From Rhytidiadelphus loreus (taxonomy: Eukaryota; Streptophyta; Bryopsida; Hypnales; Hylocomiaceae): a DNA stretch of 64,000 nucleotides. The first letter of the stretch is position 1, and every line of letters starts with the position of its first letter. Below the pieces are notes generated by a model. The model was not told the origin of the DNA and ran no database searches. It saw nothing but the letters and a program-made list of their open reading frames with translations. Shown one piece after another: positions 1-11,480 of this stretch. Position numbers and translations under genes: made by a program. The stretch lies in assembly GCA_947034895.1 (NCBI GenBank), contig OX344762.1, positions 70,984,981 to 71,048,980 of the forward strand. The letters run 5' to 3'.

Positions 1-434
1 ACGACAAATGCATGATGCATAAATTCGTTTCTTCAAAACATGCAATGCTTCCCAATTAAGAAATTCAAATAAAAACTGAAAGTTGTGAGTTGCCATACAT
101 TTCTTCTGGAATACGACAATGCTTCCACGCAATTGTGAAATTAAAGCACTTCACGGTAATGTCCAATGACTACCCAGTAGTTACCTACAATGAAAGAAGA
201 CAACTTGATTCATGTTCCATTAATACATTTTCCTCGACACAATAAAAAACAACACTTTTTCTTCTCTGACGTCTAACAAAACATACTTGTTTCCTACTTT
301 ATTCACATGTTCGTTACTACGTCTACAAGGATTGTGCCATCCAGTACCTCAAACTTTGTAACGCTTTCTTGTTTAAAAAAACATGTTGCGTTTTTTGTTT
401 TGATCACAAAAAATGCGGGTTTCTTATAGTGTTA
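1..434. other. Left edge, no feature seen
   Basis: AT-rich sequence with no open frame of note, no repeat shared with the rest of the window and no recognisable element end. Similarity to the long LTR begins near 435, so this stretch is either host DNA or older, unrecognised repeat. Confidence 0.5.
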
Positions 435-1148
435 ATCATGGACCTCTATGCTAAGGTAAGATCCTAACTTTCCTTCCTTAAAACTAACCTACTAGGGGTC
501 AAAACCTTAGGTAGGCCGAGAGCTAGGTACCATTAGGACAGAAGTCAGGTCATATTTGAGTAGATAAGCTTAGAGTAGACCCTGAAAAGTTTCCAAAAAC
601 ATAAGACACGTAGGAATCAAAGTTAGGATGCCCAAGATATTAATGGATGAAGTTTAGAGCCCAAAATGGATGAAACCTAGGAGTTCTCATCCATCCAAGT
701 CGGAACTTAGGACTTAGATAGATTATAGGAAGTCAAGTTCGTAGGTCAAATCTCACCTTCATTTAGAATTAGGAGCTCATAGAAAACTATGGATGAAGTT
801 GGATAGCTACACGGCCAAAATTTCATCCGCCCATAGCGTATCACTGGAGAGTCCAATTTGAACGAGTTTTAGATTTTTAGAAATGACATGAAATGAGCTT
901 CTATTTTAGAATGATAGAATAGACTTTAGAAGTAGGGAACACAGAAACATAACATAGCATGATAGTCAGCTTAGGAGTCGTCCAAGACCACAATTAGAGA
1001 GACCCAATTAGAAAATTAGCAAAAGATCCATTGCTTGGAAGGCAAAATGGATTGACCCTTAGACACCCATTAGAATAGAAATCTACCATAGGACTAGAAC
1101 CTGGTTGTGTTCGCCGATTTACCAAGGGTGGGTAAATAAGCGCCCACA
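435..1148 (+). mobile_element. 3' fragment of a long LTR (same family as the 3.6-kb LTRs)
   Basis: This stretch aligns by eye with the last ~700 bp of the LTRs that end at 7147 and 43069. It shares the block around GGCCGAGAGCTAGG, the motif CATAAGACACGTAGGAATCA and the terminal block ending GGTAAATAAGCGCCCACA. It is clearly more diverged than the two full LTRs are from each other, and the 5' three quarters are missing. It is therefore an older truncated or solo LTR end, showing that the family was already present at this locus before the intact element arrived. Confidence 0.85.
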
Positions 1149-1359
1149 AGTGATCATGGGAATTCTGAAGAGGAGGGTGAAGGTTTGACATATGGAGAGG
1201 GAATGGTTGATGGCATGATGGAAGGTTTAGAAAATTATGAAGGTTAGGAATTTGTTCATGGTGAAGCAAACTAGGCCAGACCACCTCATCATCCTCTAGG
1301 AATGGAGCATATCAAAACCATGAATTATGATAGTAAGAGTGCATTAGAGCTAGAGAATG

Positions 1360-3024
1360 GTTCATCCAATTCTAGTGATGATGGTGGTGAGATTGAAGAT
1401 GTAAATAGCATCAAGTATATTTATTGGGATTCCACTTGGTCTCGACAATTCATGACGTACTACACAGAGCTCTAAGAATTTATGGGGTCCTTGGGGTCAA
1501 ATGTATTTTGGCGGTACTTCCCTACTTTTGCAAATTTATTTGAGCTTTTCTAACTCATCTTTATTTTACAGGCCATTGTAGTGGAGACAAACCGCTATGC
1601 CACTATAGTGAATACAAATGGGAAGATTTATGGGGGTCATGATGGGAAGCTTTATCTTCATGGAAGAGTTGAAAACTTTTATAGCTATTGTTTTGTACAT
1701 GGGCATGAAGCGACAGCCAAATGTCAAAACTTATTGGCATAAAAAGGGCTCTATTTTTCATTGCCCTACAATTTCAAGTCTCATGTCTTGCAATTGTTTT
1801 CAACTTCTTACTAGGTGCTTGCATGTTATCGAGCCATCAACCTATAAGAGGGACAAGACCATACTGGGGTATGAATGTATGATAAAATGGGTCAAGTCTA
1901 GTGGCTCATCAATGCCATTTGTGAAAATTGCACAAAATCATGGAATGTGGGCAAATTTGTTACCATAGATGAGATGATGACTCACTATAAAGGCACATAT
2001 TGCCGAGCAAGGCAATACATGTCACAAAAGCCCTCAAAATGGGGTTTGAAAGTGTGGTGCTTTGCATATTCAAATTTTAAATATGTCTCAAACTTTAAGG
2101 TTTATTGTGGAAAGGACCCCATGGTCAATGAGGAGGTCCATGTGACACGGGGGGGGGAGGGGGATTAGTAGAGACGCTAGGCTAGCACACAATATAGTGT
2201 TACGTTTGTTGAGACAAGATGAAGGGAAACGTCACATTATTACTATGGATAATTTTTTTTCAAGTATAGCCCTATTCAAAGATTTATTGGAGAGAGGCAC
2301 ATATGCAACAAGAACTATACGGTGCAATCGAGTAGGTCTTCTTGAAGCATTGAAAAATACAAAAGACTTCAACAAAAATCCTCAAGAGACTTTGGATTGG
2401 TGCATGCACAAGTTGCGGCAAATTAGTGCCATTGTTTGGAAAGACAAAAAAATGGTCCTTATAATTTCAACACACTCGATGCCACTTCTATTTCCATGCC
2501 AATTTCCAATGGCTTTGTTCCAAGGCGGAATGGTTCAATTTGAGATGACATTCATACTTCACCATTGCACCTAGAGTACACTACACACATGTGTGGTGTA
2601 GAAGTAGCTGATCAATTGCAAGCTTCTTACACGTGTCAAACCCGGTCCTATAAATGGTGGCACTGGGTTTTCTTTTTTCTCAACAACAAGACTATTGTGA
2701 ACATGTACATCATTTACATTGACAAATGCAAGACATGTGATCCCCCTCGCCAACCAATGACACATTTATAGTTTCAAACTCAATTATGTGAAGCTCTAAT
2801 TGTAAATTAGGTGAAGAAAAAACAAGAAGAGTGTACTGTTCTTGCTTGACGTATATATGGAAGCTTGTTATCGAGTTTTCACAAATCTCTGGAAGCCATG
2901 TGTTGTTTGCAACAACCGGACAAGCCCACTGACAAGGCCCAAAACATATGGTCCATCTCATGGCAACAAATTTATGTGTTGGAAAAAGGATTGCTTCCGT
3001 CGCTTCCATGAACGTCTTCAATGA
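1360..3024 (+). pseudogene. piggyBac-type transposase, decayed
   Basis: Four successive frame segments on the + strand together resemble a DDE_Tnp_1_7 (piggyBac) transposase. They are 1618-1968 (EELKTFIAIVLYMGMK, the family's conserved helix), 1947-2168 (IDEMM...KPSKWGLKVW), 2197-2574 (ITMDNFFSS...LLERGTYATRT) and 2565-2771 (CGVEVADQL...RSYKWWHWVFFFL). The segment at 2842-3024 holds a Cys-rich tail like the C-terminal zinc-binding domain (CVVCNN...CWKKDCFRRFHE). An acidic Ser/Asp-rich N-terminus precedes it from about 1360. Catalytic Asp candidates are visible in IDEMM and MDNFF; the usual Asp of GVD is Glu here, with the next Asp (ADQ) kept. Frameshifts and a G-run at 2149-2160 break the frame, so it is a pseudogene. 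Terminal repeats were not found. piggyBac elements are known from algae, non-seed plants and animals and are not typical of flowering plants. Confidence 0.85.
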
Positions 3025-3506
3025 TTATCCATTCATCTTGTGAGTTTTTTTTCCCCAAACTCCATTTATTTTTCCAAATTTTTTGAAGTGTTCAAAAAAA
3101 TATTACATTCAATTTTTGTAGTATGGATTTGAAGATGGTTCATGTCATTAGTGCTGGAAGATGTTTCAAGAATATATTATAGGTAGTGAGTAGTGACAAG
3201 TAATTTTCAAAATTTTCAAATACTTCAATTTTAGAATACGGAAAGAATACTTTGAATTTTAACAACCTTCAATATAATTCATATTCATTCACTTAGGCAT
3301 TAAGAATTTATTTCCATTTCTAGTTATTCAATTGCATTACGAATTAGGCATTACAGAATCAAATAATGAGTTTCAGCAATGCAATGTAAGAGTGAAACCC
3401 ATTCTAGGGTGGTACTTTACTGAAATAAACGCCAAACGGCTTTACATGCCCGAGGGCTGGGGTCTGGAGACCGAGGAAGGAGAAAGAATCACCCAAAGGC
3501 CGAGGG
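3025..3506. other. Intergenic, no feature seen
   Basis: AT-rich to 3330, then a moderately GC-rich stretch with one short open frame (3332-3613) that runs into the LTR and has no recognisable domain. The base just before the LTR is the end of the 5-bp target duplication. Confidence 0.5.
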
Positions 3507-3511
3507 GACAC
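3507..3511. repeat. Target site duplication, left copy (GACAC)
   Basis: The five bases GACAC directly precede the 5' LTR, which begins TGTGAGCCCC at 3512. The same five bases follow the 3' LTR at 43070-43074. A 5-bp duplication is the usual footprint of LTR-retrotransposon integrase, so both LTRs belong to a single insertion. Confidence 0.92.
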
Positions 3512-4774
3512 TGTGAGCCCCAAATTCGTCACTTGGGACTTATTGTTTTCTTTTTTTTAGTTTATTACAAATTAAGGCATAAAGTAGTACAAAAAGCCCA
3601 AAAAAGAGTGTAGAACCAAAATAGGTATGTCACATACCAGTATAGCATTTGGTCATAAATAGCCTTTTATCCATAGATTACCCATAAAACCCACTTGTAT
3701 ATAGGTTAGAACCCGTAATTAGTGGGAAACAATAGGGCTACTGGGAACTTACCCAAAATAGCCCGAAACCTAGTGCATGTGACCATGATAGGCTAAATTA
3801 GTCTTAGGAGAGTTAGGGGAGTCCCCACGTAAATCTCCAAAGATAGGTTCTAGTTTCCCCATTCCACCGATGAAACATTAGGAATCCAAATTGTTAGCTT
3901 GTAGGTGTTACTTGTCCCAGACAGGCCGCATGGAGGAATCCATAGCCGCCGGATAGTGTTCTCGGATCTGAAGCATGTCGGGATGTCCACGGCAAAACCC
4001 ATTCGCCAAGATTCCCTCACATGTGAAAGATTCCCTGACTGCCGGTGATTCAACCGAAGTCAGTTTTCACCACGCCACCAACTGTGTGCCAGAATAGCCT
4101 AAGACTTGGCACGTGGCTTGGGGGACTCCATGAGAGGTCCCCCAAAAAAGTCTCGGTTTTTTCTGATCTCCAAAGGATCTTTTTCCGAGCAGTCAACCGC
4201 CAAAGGCCATGTTGGGAAATTCATGAAAAATACCCAGGCCATGGTAAAATCTCACTAGAAATTAGACTAGCACCTTTTATGTTAATAACGCGCCCCGACA
4301 AATTTCATGGTGTTCCAATAGCGGGAAGCAGCCGAAACTGACAACATCCCCCCAATTAATATTTACGGCAAGATCTTTGCGGGGTTGACCGGCGTCCCGG
4401 GAGCGTACGAAGTCGGAACGAAGACATCAAGGAGCCTTTTCTTACTCCCTAGAGCCTCCCCAACAACCCTAGCTAGTTACCCAAGCCAAAAGAGGTAAAC
4501 CCCAAAAGTTAGTTTTTTACCCTTTTAATTGGCTCTAGTTGGCACTAGTTTCCGATGGGTTTTTTGTGATAGAAATAGGGGGTAGGGGATCCTTTAGGCT
4601 AAAAATGGCATTCTGAAGCCATTGGCGCAATCCATTTGCAATTCCGAGCTAAACTCCAAAAGTTAGAGACTAGGACCAGCGTAAAACCCAAAATTAGGTG
4701 AAAATCTCAAATTTGGATGAAAATCCGGATGAATGAGGTTACTCGTCGAGGGGGGGAGTGGGCCCTTGGAAACC

Positions 4775-4781
4775 TATAAAA
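4775..4781 (+). promoter_or_regulatory. LTR TATA box
   Basis: CCTATAAAAGGGGG lies about 1.26 kb into the LTR and is followed by a pyrimidine-rich stretch (CTTCTCTCTCCC) that could hold the initiator. An identical copy is at 40579-40585. If used, U3 is about 1.3 kb and the R/U5 leader inside the LTR about 2.3 kb. Confidence 0.65.
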
Positions 4782-5574
4782 GGGGGCCCTTCTCTCTCCC
4801 AAAACACCCCCAATACTTGTTTTGGGTCCGTGGGTCCAACCTCTCGTGGTTTTGGCAACTTTTGGCCAAAACTCCCTACGGTGTTTTGGAGCACTTTTGC
4901 TCCTCTTTTGTGGTTACAATTTTTGTGTTGAAGGTCCGTGGGGGGCCCTTCTCCTTGTCTTGCAACTCGTGTGAAGTTTTCTTTTTAACGTTCTTACCAT
5001 CCAAGTCGGGTTGGATGTCTTGTCCGTGTTTTGTATTAACCCTGGAACTACCCTCCACCGTACCTTGGCGATGCCGCTTTGGGGGGCTTCCAGTTCTTGT
5101 TGTGTCATTTATGTCGCACTAACCTCCTTTTACTAACCACGTTCTTTTCCGTGTTACGTTACTAACCCAGTTATTACCTTTGCATTGGAGTCAAGTCATT
5201 GTGTCCGTATTGGAAAAGAGTGGGATAGTTCCCTTAGGGGTAACCAAACCCCACCGTTCCTTGTCCAAGTTTAGTCCTAAATTGTGTGTTAAAGGGTCCA
5301 CCACACGGCGGAGCTTTGAACCTCTAGGGGAAGGCAAAAGTCCTAAATTTGGTGTTAAAACCAAATTGACGGCGAAGCCTTGAACCCCCCACGTGGTTGG
5401 TTCCAAAGTTTAGTTTCCAAAACGCTTGGAAACTATTCAAAGTTTAGCCTCCAAAAGTAGAGAGTCAACCGTGAAAACCACCCTGGTCGTGTCTTGTCAT
5501 AACCCCTACGGGAGTAGGGGTCCCCCAGTCGGTCGAAGGGTGTGGACGTTTTTTTTGGTTTGCCCGGTAGCTCA

Positions 5575-5712
5575 ACCCGGCAGCTCGCCCAGCTTGCCCA
5601 ACAGCCAGCCCGCTCACACAGGCAGCTTGCCCAGCTCGCACAGGCAGCTAGCCCGGCAGCTTGCTAGGCAACCAACCCGGCAGCTTGCACAGGCAGCTTG
5701 CCCACAGCTCGG
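5575..5712 (+). repeat. GC-rich minisatellite in the 5' LTR
   Basis: Degenerate short repeats built around CAGCTTGCCCAGCTCGCACAGG and CCCGGCAGC. The corresponding block in the 3' LTR (41374-41632) is about 120 bp longer, which explains nearly all the length difference between the LTRs. Confidence 0.85.
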
Positions 5713-7150
5713 CCCAATCGGGGTCGGGCTCCCGTTGTTGTTCAGTTTTTTTCCTTTTTTTTGGGAAAAAATTAGGAAGAAGGTAGAGTAGGAGACTAAG
5801 AAAACTTAGGGAGTAGATAGAATAGGAGACTAAAAAAACTTAGTGACTAGATAGAAGAAGAGATTAGGGAAGGTTAGTGAGTAGATAGAGTAGGAGACTG
5901 GGGGGAAACTAGCACATAGAAAAAATAGGAAACGAGGGTAGAACCTCGCTATACCCGCTAGGGAAGAAGAAATCAAATACAAGAGACGTTTCCATCTCAC
6001 CTCACCAACTCTCCCCTCCAACACCCCACATCACCACCATCAAATGCAAGAAGGAGAAGTGGGGGAAAGAGTTTAGATAGAATTGGGGCACCATCGAGAG
6101 GGTAGGAAGGAAATCTTCTCCACCATTAGGGTGAGACGAGTGTAAGAGGTAGTTAGGCCATATTTGACTTTTAGATTCCTTACGCATTAGGATAAAATGA
6201 CGCATAAGGGGTAGTTAGGACGTAGTTTGACCTTCTAAGTAGGTAGGTGTCCAACCCACTCCCCTTCATCAATGGGGCACGCGGGTTGAGGAGAAGGGGA
6301 AAGGAGAAAGAAGCGGCATGCACGGGAAAGAAGTGTTCTTTTTGTTGGAAATTACGAATACGACGGGATTAACTAAATACGTGACCCACGACCTACAATT
6401 CACCATGGTAGAAGAAGGTGAATTGACCGCCCTCCTCGCGGAACACCATGCCGAAGTAAGAACCTAACTTCCTCCCTCATCATTGTCTCACTAGGGGGAA
6501 GAGGCCATCTAGGCCGAGAGCTAGGCACCACTAGAGTCCAGGTCAGGTCATGTGTGATTAGGGAATCTTAGAGTAGGTTTCGGGGGGTTTCCAAAAACAT
6601 AAGACACGTAGGAATCAGAGATAGGATGACCGAGATACTGATGGATGAAGTTTAGAGCCCAAAATGGATGAAACTTGGATGTATTCGTCCAACCAAGTTG
6701 GGGCTTAGGATTTAGATAGAGAGTAGGGAGTAAGGTCCGCAAGTCAAATTTCGCCCCCAACCGGATTTGGAAACCCATAGGAAACCATGGATGAAGTTGA
6801 TAGCCTCGTGGTCAAAACTTCATCCGTCCATAGCGGGTGATTAGGAAGTCCAAACCGAGCGAGTCTTAGGTTTTTAGAAACGGCAGAAAATAATCTTTGA
6901 CCCTAGAACATTAGAGTAGGATTTGGAAATAGGAAACACAAAAAACACAGCATAGCAGGATAGTCAACTTAGGGGTTATTAGAACCACAATTAGGGAGTC
7001 ACGATTAGGAACTTAGCAAAAAAGATCCATTGCTTGGAAGGCACAATGGATTGACGCTTAGACACCCCTTAGAATAGGACACTATTGTAGAACTAGAACC
7101 TGGTTGTGTTCGCCGATTTACCAAGGGTGGGTAAATAAGCGCCCACATGA

Positions 7151-7170
7151 TGGTGCGTCTGCCGGGAGTC
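7151..7170 (+). other. Candidate primer-binding site
   Basis: TGGTGCGTCTGCCGGGAGTC starts three bases after the 5' LTR. It has the form expected of a sequence complementary to a tRNA 3' end: TGG (for CCA), a 7-base acceptor strand, a CCGGG T-stem and a T-loop-like AGTCAAA. A tRNA beginning GCGTCTG would fit, as in some plant tRNA-Arg; the exact tRNA is not settled. Confidence 0.65.
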
Positions 7171-7439
7171 AAAGTTAAGAAGCTTGCCTTTTAAATTTTT
7201 TCTCACATTAGAAGTTAGTTTAGGATAACACTTAGTTAGGATTAGAGTGTCTAAATTAGGGTAATAATTAGCAAATCGTGAAAGGAATTAGGAGTGTTTA
7301 CCAAGTAAGTGATAGAAAATAGATTTCCAAGTCTCTAAATTAGTTAGTAATTAGACATTGACCTTTAGGGATAATCACAATAGAAGGCTAGATTAGGATA
7401 AGTGGTTAAAATCCGAGTGTTAAACATATCAATAGTTAG

Positions 7440-7920
7440 TACGATAATTTAGAGATTAGTTCGTTAATTATGGTTGGCTAATTAATAGTAAGTCGGATTA
7501 GAAGTAGGCTTAGCAAAATTAAGAAAGAAAATTAGGTTAGAACTTGCTAAGTAGGGTTAAAGAATTAAACATAACAATTAGTGGTGGCCAAAGTTTAAAA
7601 TTAGTCGTTAATCTTAGGTCGATAATTAGTAGTAATCTTGATTAGAAGAAAGTTAGAAAGAAAATTAGGTTAGAATTTGCTAAAGTAAGGTTAGGAAGTA
7701 ACCATAAAACAATTAGTAGTAACCAAAGTAGGATTAGTTGCTAATCTTAGGTCGATAATTAGTAGTAAGCTCAATTTAGAAGGAAATTAGGAAAGGAAGT
7801 TAGGTTAGGACACCCTAAGTAAGGTTAGAGCGATAACCATAAGCAATTAAGTAGTAAGAGGCGAGAATTAGTTGTCAATTATAGGCCGATAATTAATAGT
7901 AAGCACAATTAGAAGGAACC
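7440..7920 (+). repeat. Tandem ~132-bp repeats in the retrotransposon leader
   Basis: About three degenerate units share GGTCGATAATTAGTAGTAA (7618, 7750 and, as GGCCGATAATTAATAGTAA, 7883), giving a spacing of 132-133 bp. They lie in the AT-rich untranslated leader between the primer-binding site and the first ORF. The rest of 7171-8317 holds no open frame of note. Confidence 0.75.
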
Positions 7921-8317
7921 TTAGAAGGAATCAAGGAAGGAATTAAGATAGGATAAAATACCCTAAAATAGAATTAGGATAGTGAAGCAAGGATTGGTTA
8001 GAAGTAGGACACTTACAGGATACTTAGAAGGCAGGTCACTCATAAAGTCAGTCGTTAGGGTTAACCACAATCTAAGTCTAAGATTAATAGTAGTAGAGGT
8101 GAAGGGAGGTACCTTAGGACACCTTTGAGATCTTTCTTTTAGAAATAGTAAGTAGAAATTAGAGCTTAAGACTTTGAGCATAGGTCAGAACTAGCAAAAA
8201 TAGAAGTAACAAAGGTAGCCTCCAGTTACCACGAGGATTGAGCCACTCGCAACTCCTAGGCCAATAGGTAGCAAGAATAGGAGGAAGAAGTCTGTTGACT
8301 AACCAAACAAGTTAATT

Positions 8318-9301
8318 GTGAAGGGAGACGAGCCAGAACCTTGCTTTGAGCTCACACAGCTCGATTTTTACGACCGTTCGCGCCGCCGCCCTCGCAAAGC
8401 ATACCGAGACGACGAGGAAGGATACAGCGACTCCGAAGACAACAAGGAGCTTCCGTTAGAAGACCTGCTGCTCGGTCCCAACCGCTTGGGCATCTCCTTC
8501 GAGTATTGGGAGCATCTGGCGCGGCAATACTTGCTCAGCCCCAACCAGTACACGCCCTGCATCCAGCAAGCAATCAAGTCTGGGACCTTTGGGGTCTCAA
8601 AGGAGGAGATAGTAGAGTGCCTCTCATTCTACTGGGCGGTGGTGCTAGCCACTTGGAAGTTCGAGAGCGCGTTTGTCAAAGCGTGCTTCAACGCCAAGCA
8701 TCTCGCCTACCCGACGTTCAAACCTCTCGCAGAGGTCCCTCACCTCGACATCCGATACGCCGCCCCGAGCCCACTTGGGGACGACTCGGACTAGTATTTC
8801 CGCTTCAACCAGCCAGTCGGGGACTTCGATCGGTTTCTCGACAACCCATACTCACAGTCCGAGGACTTCCGCGCGTGGCACAACGGAGCCAGCCATCTCA
8901 CGTTGGAGTGTTGTCGCGGTATCTCCACCATACTGACACCGTCCACCTTGGATACGGCGGATCAGCTCCGATACATCACTGAGTACGCTACCGCCTGTGA
9001 ACCCTGTCAAGACGCAGAAGACTTCAAGGTCTCCAACTTCCAGCTACCTGGAGACGAGGGGATCCATCACCCTCGCTATCATCCAATACACTACGAGTAC
9101 CCTAGCCGTGGGAAGAGGAGCCGTTCCAAACGACTCAAGGATGCGACCTTCTTCACCAACACAGCCACTTGGGATCAGCATTCATCAGCCACGGCAAGAA
9201 TCGAGGCTGCACAGGCCCCGTACTTCTTTGAGATTCGGCCGACTGCGGCGGAGATCGTCACCACGTTGGTTTGTGCAGATCAAGTGATAGAGCTAGTCTA
9301 G
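8318..9301 (+). pseudogene. Extra ORF upstream of gag, unknown function
   Basis: A continuous frame of about 328 codons is interrupted only by TAG at 8792-8794, after which the same frame continues to 9301. The frame opens at a GTG (8318) after an upstream in-frame stop; there is no ATG in the first half, so the true start is lost or lies in a spliced upstream exon. Content: acidic/Arg-rich N-terminus, then a globular-looking region with many aromatic residues (FEYWEHLARQYLLSPNQY, EEIVECLSFYWAVV), and a second half with conserved-looking Tyr/Trp. I recognise no domain. Position before gag, in a separate frame from gag, matches the additional ORF known from Ogre-type elements, whose role is unknown. 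Confidence 0.7.
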
Positions 9302-9401
9302 GACTATAGCTTGGACCACCAGTTGGACAACTTCTATCACTGTAACACTTTTTTCTATATATATGTCCTCGCTTGGCATATTATCAGGCCATCTGAGTTA
9401 G

Positions 9402-10781
9402 ATGCCACCAAAGGTCTCCACCACACCACAATCTGGTAGGGTGCTACGACCAAAGGGAGGGGGAGGAAGTTTAGCCCGACCACCACCGCCAAGTTCCCCT
9501 GCCTCATCAACACACGAAGGGGCTAGTTCCCCTGACTCTTTTGAGCGAATCAGCTCACCTGATCCATCAGAAGAAATGGGCGACCGCGAAGCCAGAATGC
9601 CACCTATGGCTCCAAGAGCGCCAGAGGTGGGAGAAGATCCACCTGCCATACCCGAGGTGGATCCGATGATGTTACTACGGGGTCTACCTATCTTAGTACC
9701 TCATGGGCTAAGGGAGATCTCCGTCCCTCATCACTTACCCAAGTTTTCTGGATCTCAGGACGACGACCCAGCTGCCCACGTGGAGCGGTTTGAAGAGATT
9801 CTCATCTCTAATCTCGTCACCGATCTAGGATATTACTTAATCTGGTTTCCGAATACCTTGACTGGGACCGCCTACTCTTGGTATCGATCCCACGATGCAG
9901 GGGTCTTCACTTCGTGGAGACAACTGCAAGCATCATTCCTACGTTACTTCCGACCAGCGACCGGCCAACAGCAGGCGTTGTCCGCTCTGACCAGCATCCG
10001 ACGGGGGGCCACGGAAGACCTCACCTCATATATTCAACGGTTCCAGATAGTCTGCACCCGCTACGTAGGAGGCCTTCTAAACGACGGTACCATATGACAA
10101 TACTTTATCCAAGGAGTCGACTCGGCTTCAACTATCCGGGAGATCTTGTCCCGACGTCCCATAACCTTGGACGACGCCATCCGCGTTGCGCTAGAGATCG
10201 AGATCATTGACAAAGAAAACGAACGAATGATTCGTCGGGAGCACGACACGATACCAGCTTTCATTCCCGTACATCACCAAGAGCCCGCCCTAGCACCATA
10301 TCGCTCGTCTCCCACTCAGCGGGACAGCTTACATCTGACCCCCTTGTCTTCGCAGGAACCAATGTTAATGCTAACCGCGCCTGTTGAACAGATTAGGACA
10401 GAAATGCGGCAGGCATCCAATGACATGGCCCGGGCAGTACGCGAACTGACCGAGCAAATGGCGTGCTTCATCAAAGGACAAGGGCAACAAGCCCCACCCC
10501 GATATCATGAATCGGGATCTCATTCCACGGGAGTTTGGTGCAACCACTGTGGCCAGCCCAACCACACGCCTCCGTTTTGCCCCCTGCTCAAGGACAACCC
10601 ACCTCGATCGCGACCTCGAGGGCCAGGACAACCTTACCGACACCCTAACACCCAAGCTCAGGTACGTAACAACAATTCGTTTGATAGGCCCCTCATGTCC
10701 TATTGCGCCGTGTGCAAGAGGACACATGGTCCTGGCCAATGTTGGGTAGAAAACAATGTGGTTTGCGAACGCTGTGGGGAT
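9402..10781 (+). pseudogene. gag: Gag, N-terminal and central part, split by the hAT insertion
   Basis: ATG at 9402. Residues 1-~85 are Pro/Ser-rich and disordered. From about residue 105 there is a typical retrotransposon gag capsid-like region (LPKFSGSQDDDPAAHVERFE ... TGTAYSWYRS ... TSWRQLQASFLRYFRP ... RRGATEDLTSYIQRFQ). TGA at 10095-10097 interrupts the frame, which continues in phase; CGA to TGA would explain it. Farther on come Cys-rich segments: WCNHCGQPNHTPPFC (CCHC-like), YCAVCKRTHGPGQCW, and the start of another knuckle, CERCGD, at 10767-10781, where the giant hAT interrupts. The same frame resumes at 33330. Gag would bind and package element RNA in virus-like particles. Confidence 0.88.
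10774..10781. repeat. 8-bp target site duplication of the hAT, left (GTGGGGAT)
   Basis: GTGGGGAT directly precedes CAGGGTTGT at 10782. The identical octamer follows the other end at 33322-33329. Eight bases is the signature duplication of hAT transposases. Confidence 0.95.
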
Positions 10782-10790
10782 CAGGGTTGT
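10782..10790 (+). repeat. hAT left terminal inverted repeat
   Basis: CAGGGTTGT, the reverse complement of 33313-33321. A C-A-G-G-G start is typical of many hAT families. The next ~100 bp are CpG-rich and contain a perfect 20-bp palindrome at 10820-10839 (TAGACGTCGCGCGACGTCTA). Confidence 0.93.
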
Positions 10791-10944
10791 TCGCTGCGAC
10801 AGCGCGACACCGCGACAAATAGACGTCGCGCGACGTCTAGTAGAGCCCGCGCGACGTCACGAAAAGTCAAATTTACCTTTGACTTTACAGGAAATTACCC
10901 CCCTCTAGATGGATGCCACATGGCATCCACTTGGCAAACTGGAG

Positions 10945-11190
10945 GGCGCGTACGGGTAGGAGAGTGCGGGTAGGGGCGACTGAGGGTGGGCGACTGCGGG
11001 ACGACGAGGGCGACTGCGGGTGGGCGACTGCGGGTGGAAGAGGGCGACTGCGGGTGGACGAGGGCGACTGCGGGTGGGCGACTGCGGATTTCTGAGGGAG
11101 ACTGCGGGTTCAGGAAGTGTTCTTGGATGGGCGACCGCGGGTTCAGGAAGTGTTCTTGGGTGGGCGACCGCGGGTGCGCAAAAGGTACCT
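10945..11190 (-). repeat. Left subterminal array of the 14-bp motif (outward-facing)
   Basis: On the + strand this reads as repeated GGGCGACTGCGGGT with variants (GCGACCGCGGGT), at 14-22-bp spacing. On the - strand it is ACCCGCAGTCGCCC, pointing to the nearby left terminus. Its distance from the terminus (~190 bp) matches that of the right subterminal array. The most economical reading is a transposase-binding subterminal repeat, as known for other hAT elements; this is inferred. Confidence 0.85.
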
Positions 11191-11203
11191 AGACCCGGTG
11201 GTG

Positions 11204-11298
11204 GATCCGAAGTCGCCCAATTTGGACCCGCTGTCGCCCTCTCGAGACCCGCTGTCGCCCACGTCGGACCCGCAGTTGCCCCATCCGTACTCGCCCCC
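11204..11298 (+). promoter_or_regulatory. Gene-facing 14-bp motif array upstream of the RING gene
   Basis: Here the motif switches strand relative to the adjacent terminal array. ACCCGCTGTCGCCC and ACCCGCAGTTGCCC variants on the + strand point toward the start at 11481. A TATA-like TATATA follows at 11320-11325. Confidence 0.75.
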
Positions 11299-11319
11299 CT
11301 AGACCGAAGTCACTCGCCC

Positions 11320-11325
11320 TATATA
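11320..11325 (+). promoter_or_regulatory. TATA-like element of the WCHI-RING gene
   Basis: GCCCTATATAGCC lies 160 bp before the ATG at 11481 and directly after the 14-bp motif array. Confidence 0.5.
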
Positions 11326-11480
11326 GCCAATAGCCCATTATCATGCTATCACCTTCATTTTCCATTGAGGCTTTCTGTCTTGCAACCTTTGTTGGCTGCA
11401 TGCGTGACCCTTTTGGATAATATATATACTATTTTTTGCTATCATTTGGTTCTTAGAATTTTGCGACGTCCGCAAATCTC

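Larger units (their letters stand above)
3512..7147 (+). repeat. 5' LTR (3636 bp)
   Basis: It begins TGTGAGCCCC and ends AAGCGCCCACA. It is matched almost base for base by 39316-43069, with scattered substitutions and one large length difference in a Cys/Ala/Gln-codon-like minisatellite near 5575-5712. The short open frames in it (for example 4045-4341, 5180-5383, 6548-6778) all recur in the other LTR and look like chance ORFs. Confidence 0.95.

Noticed and set aside
4045..4341. 98-codon frame in the LTR, repeated at 39849-40145, and similar LTR frames
   Set aside because: They are present in both LTRs because the LTRs are copies; no domain, and other frames in the same place are equally open.
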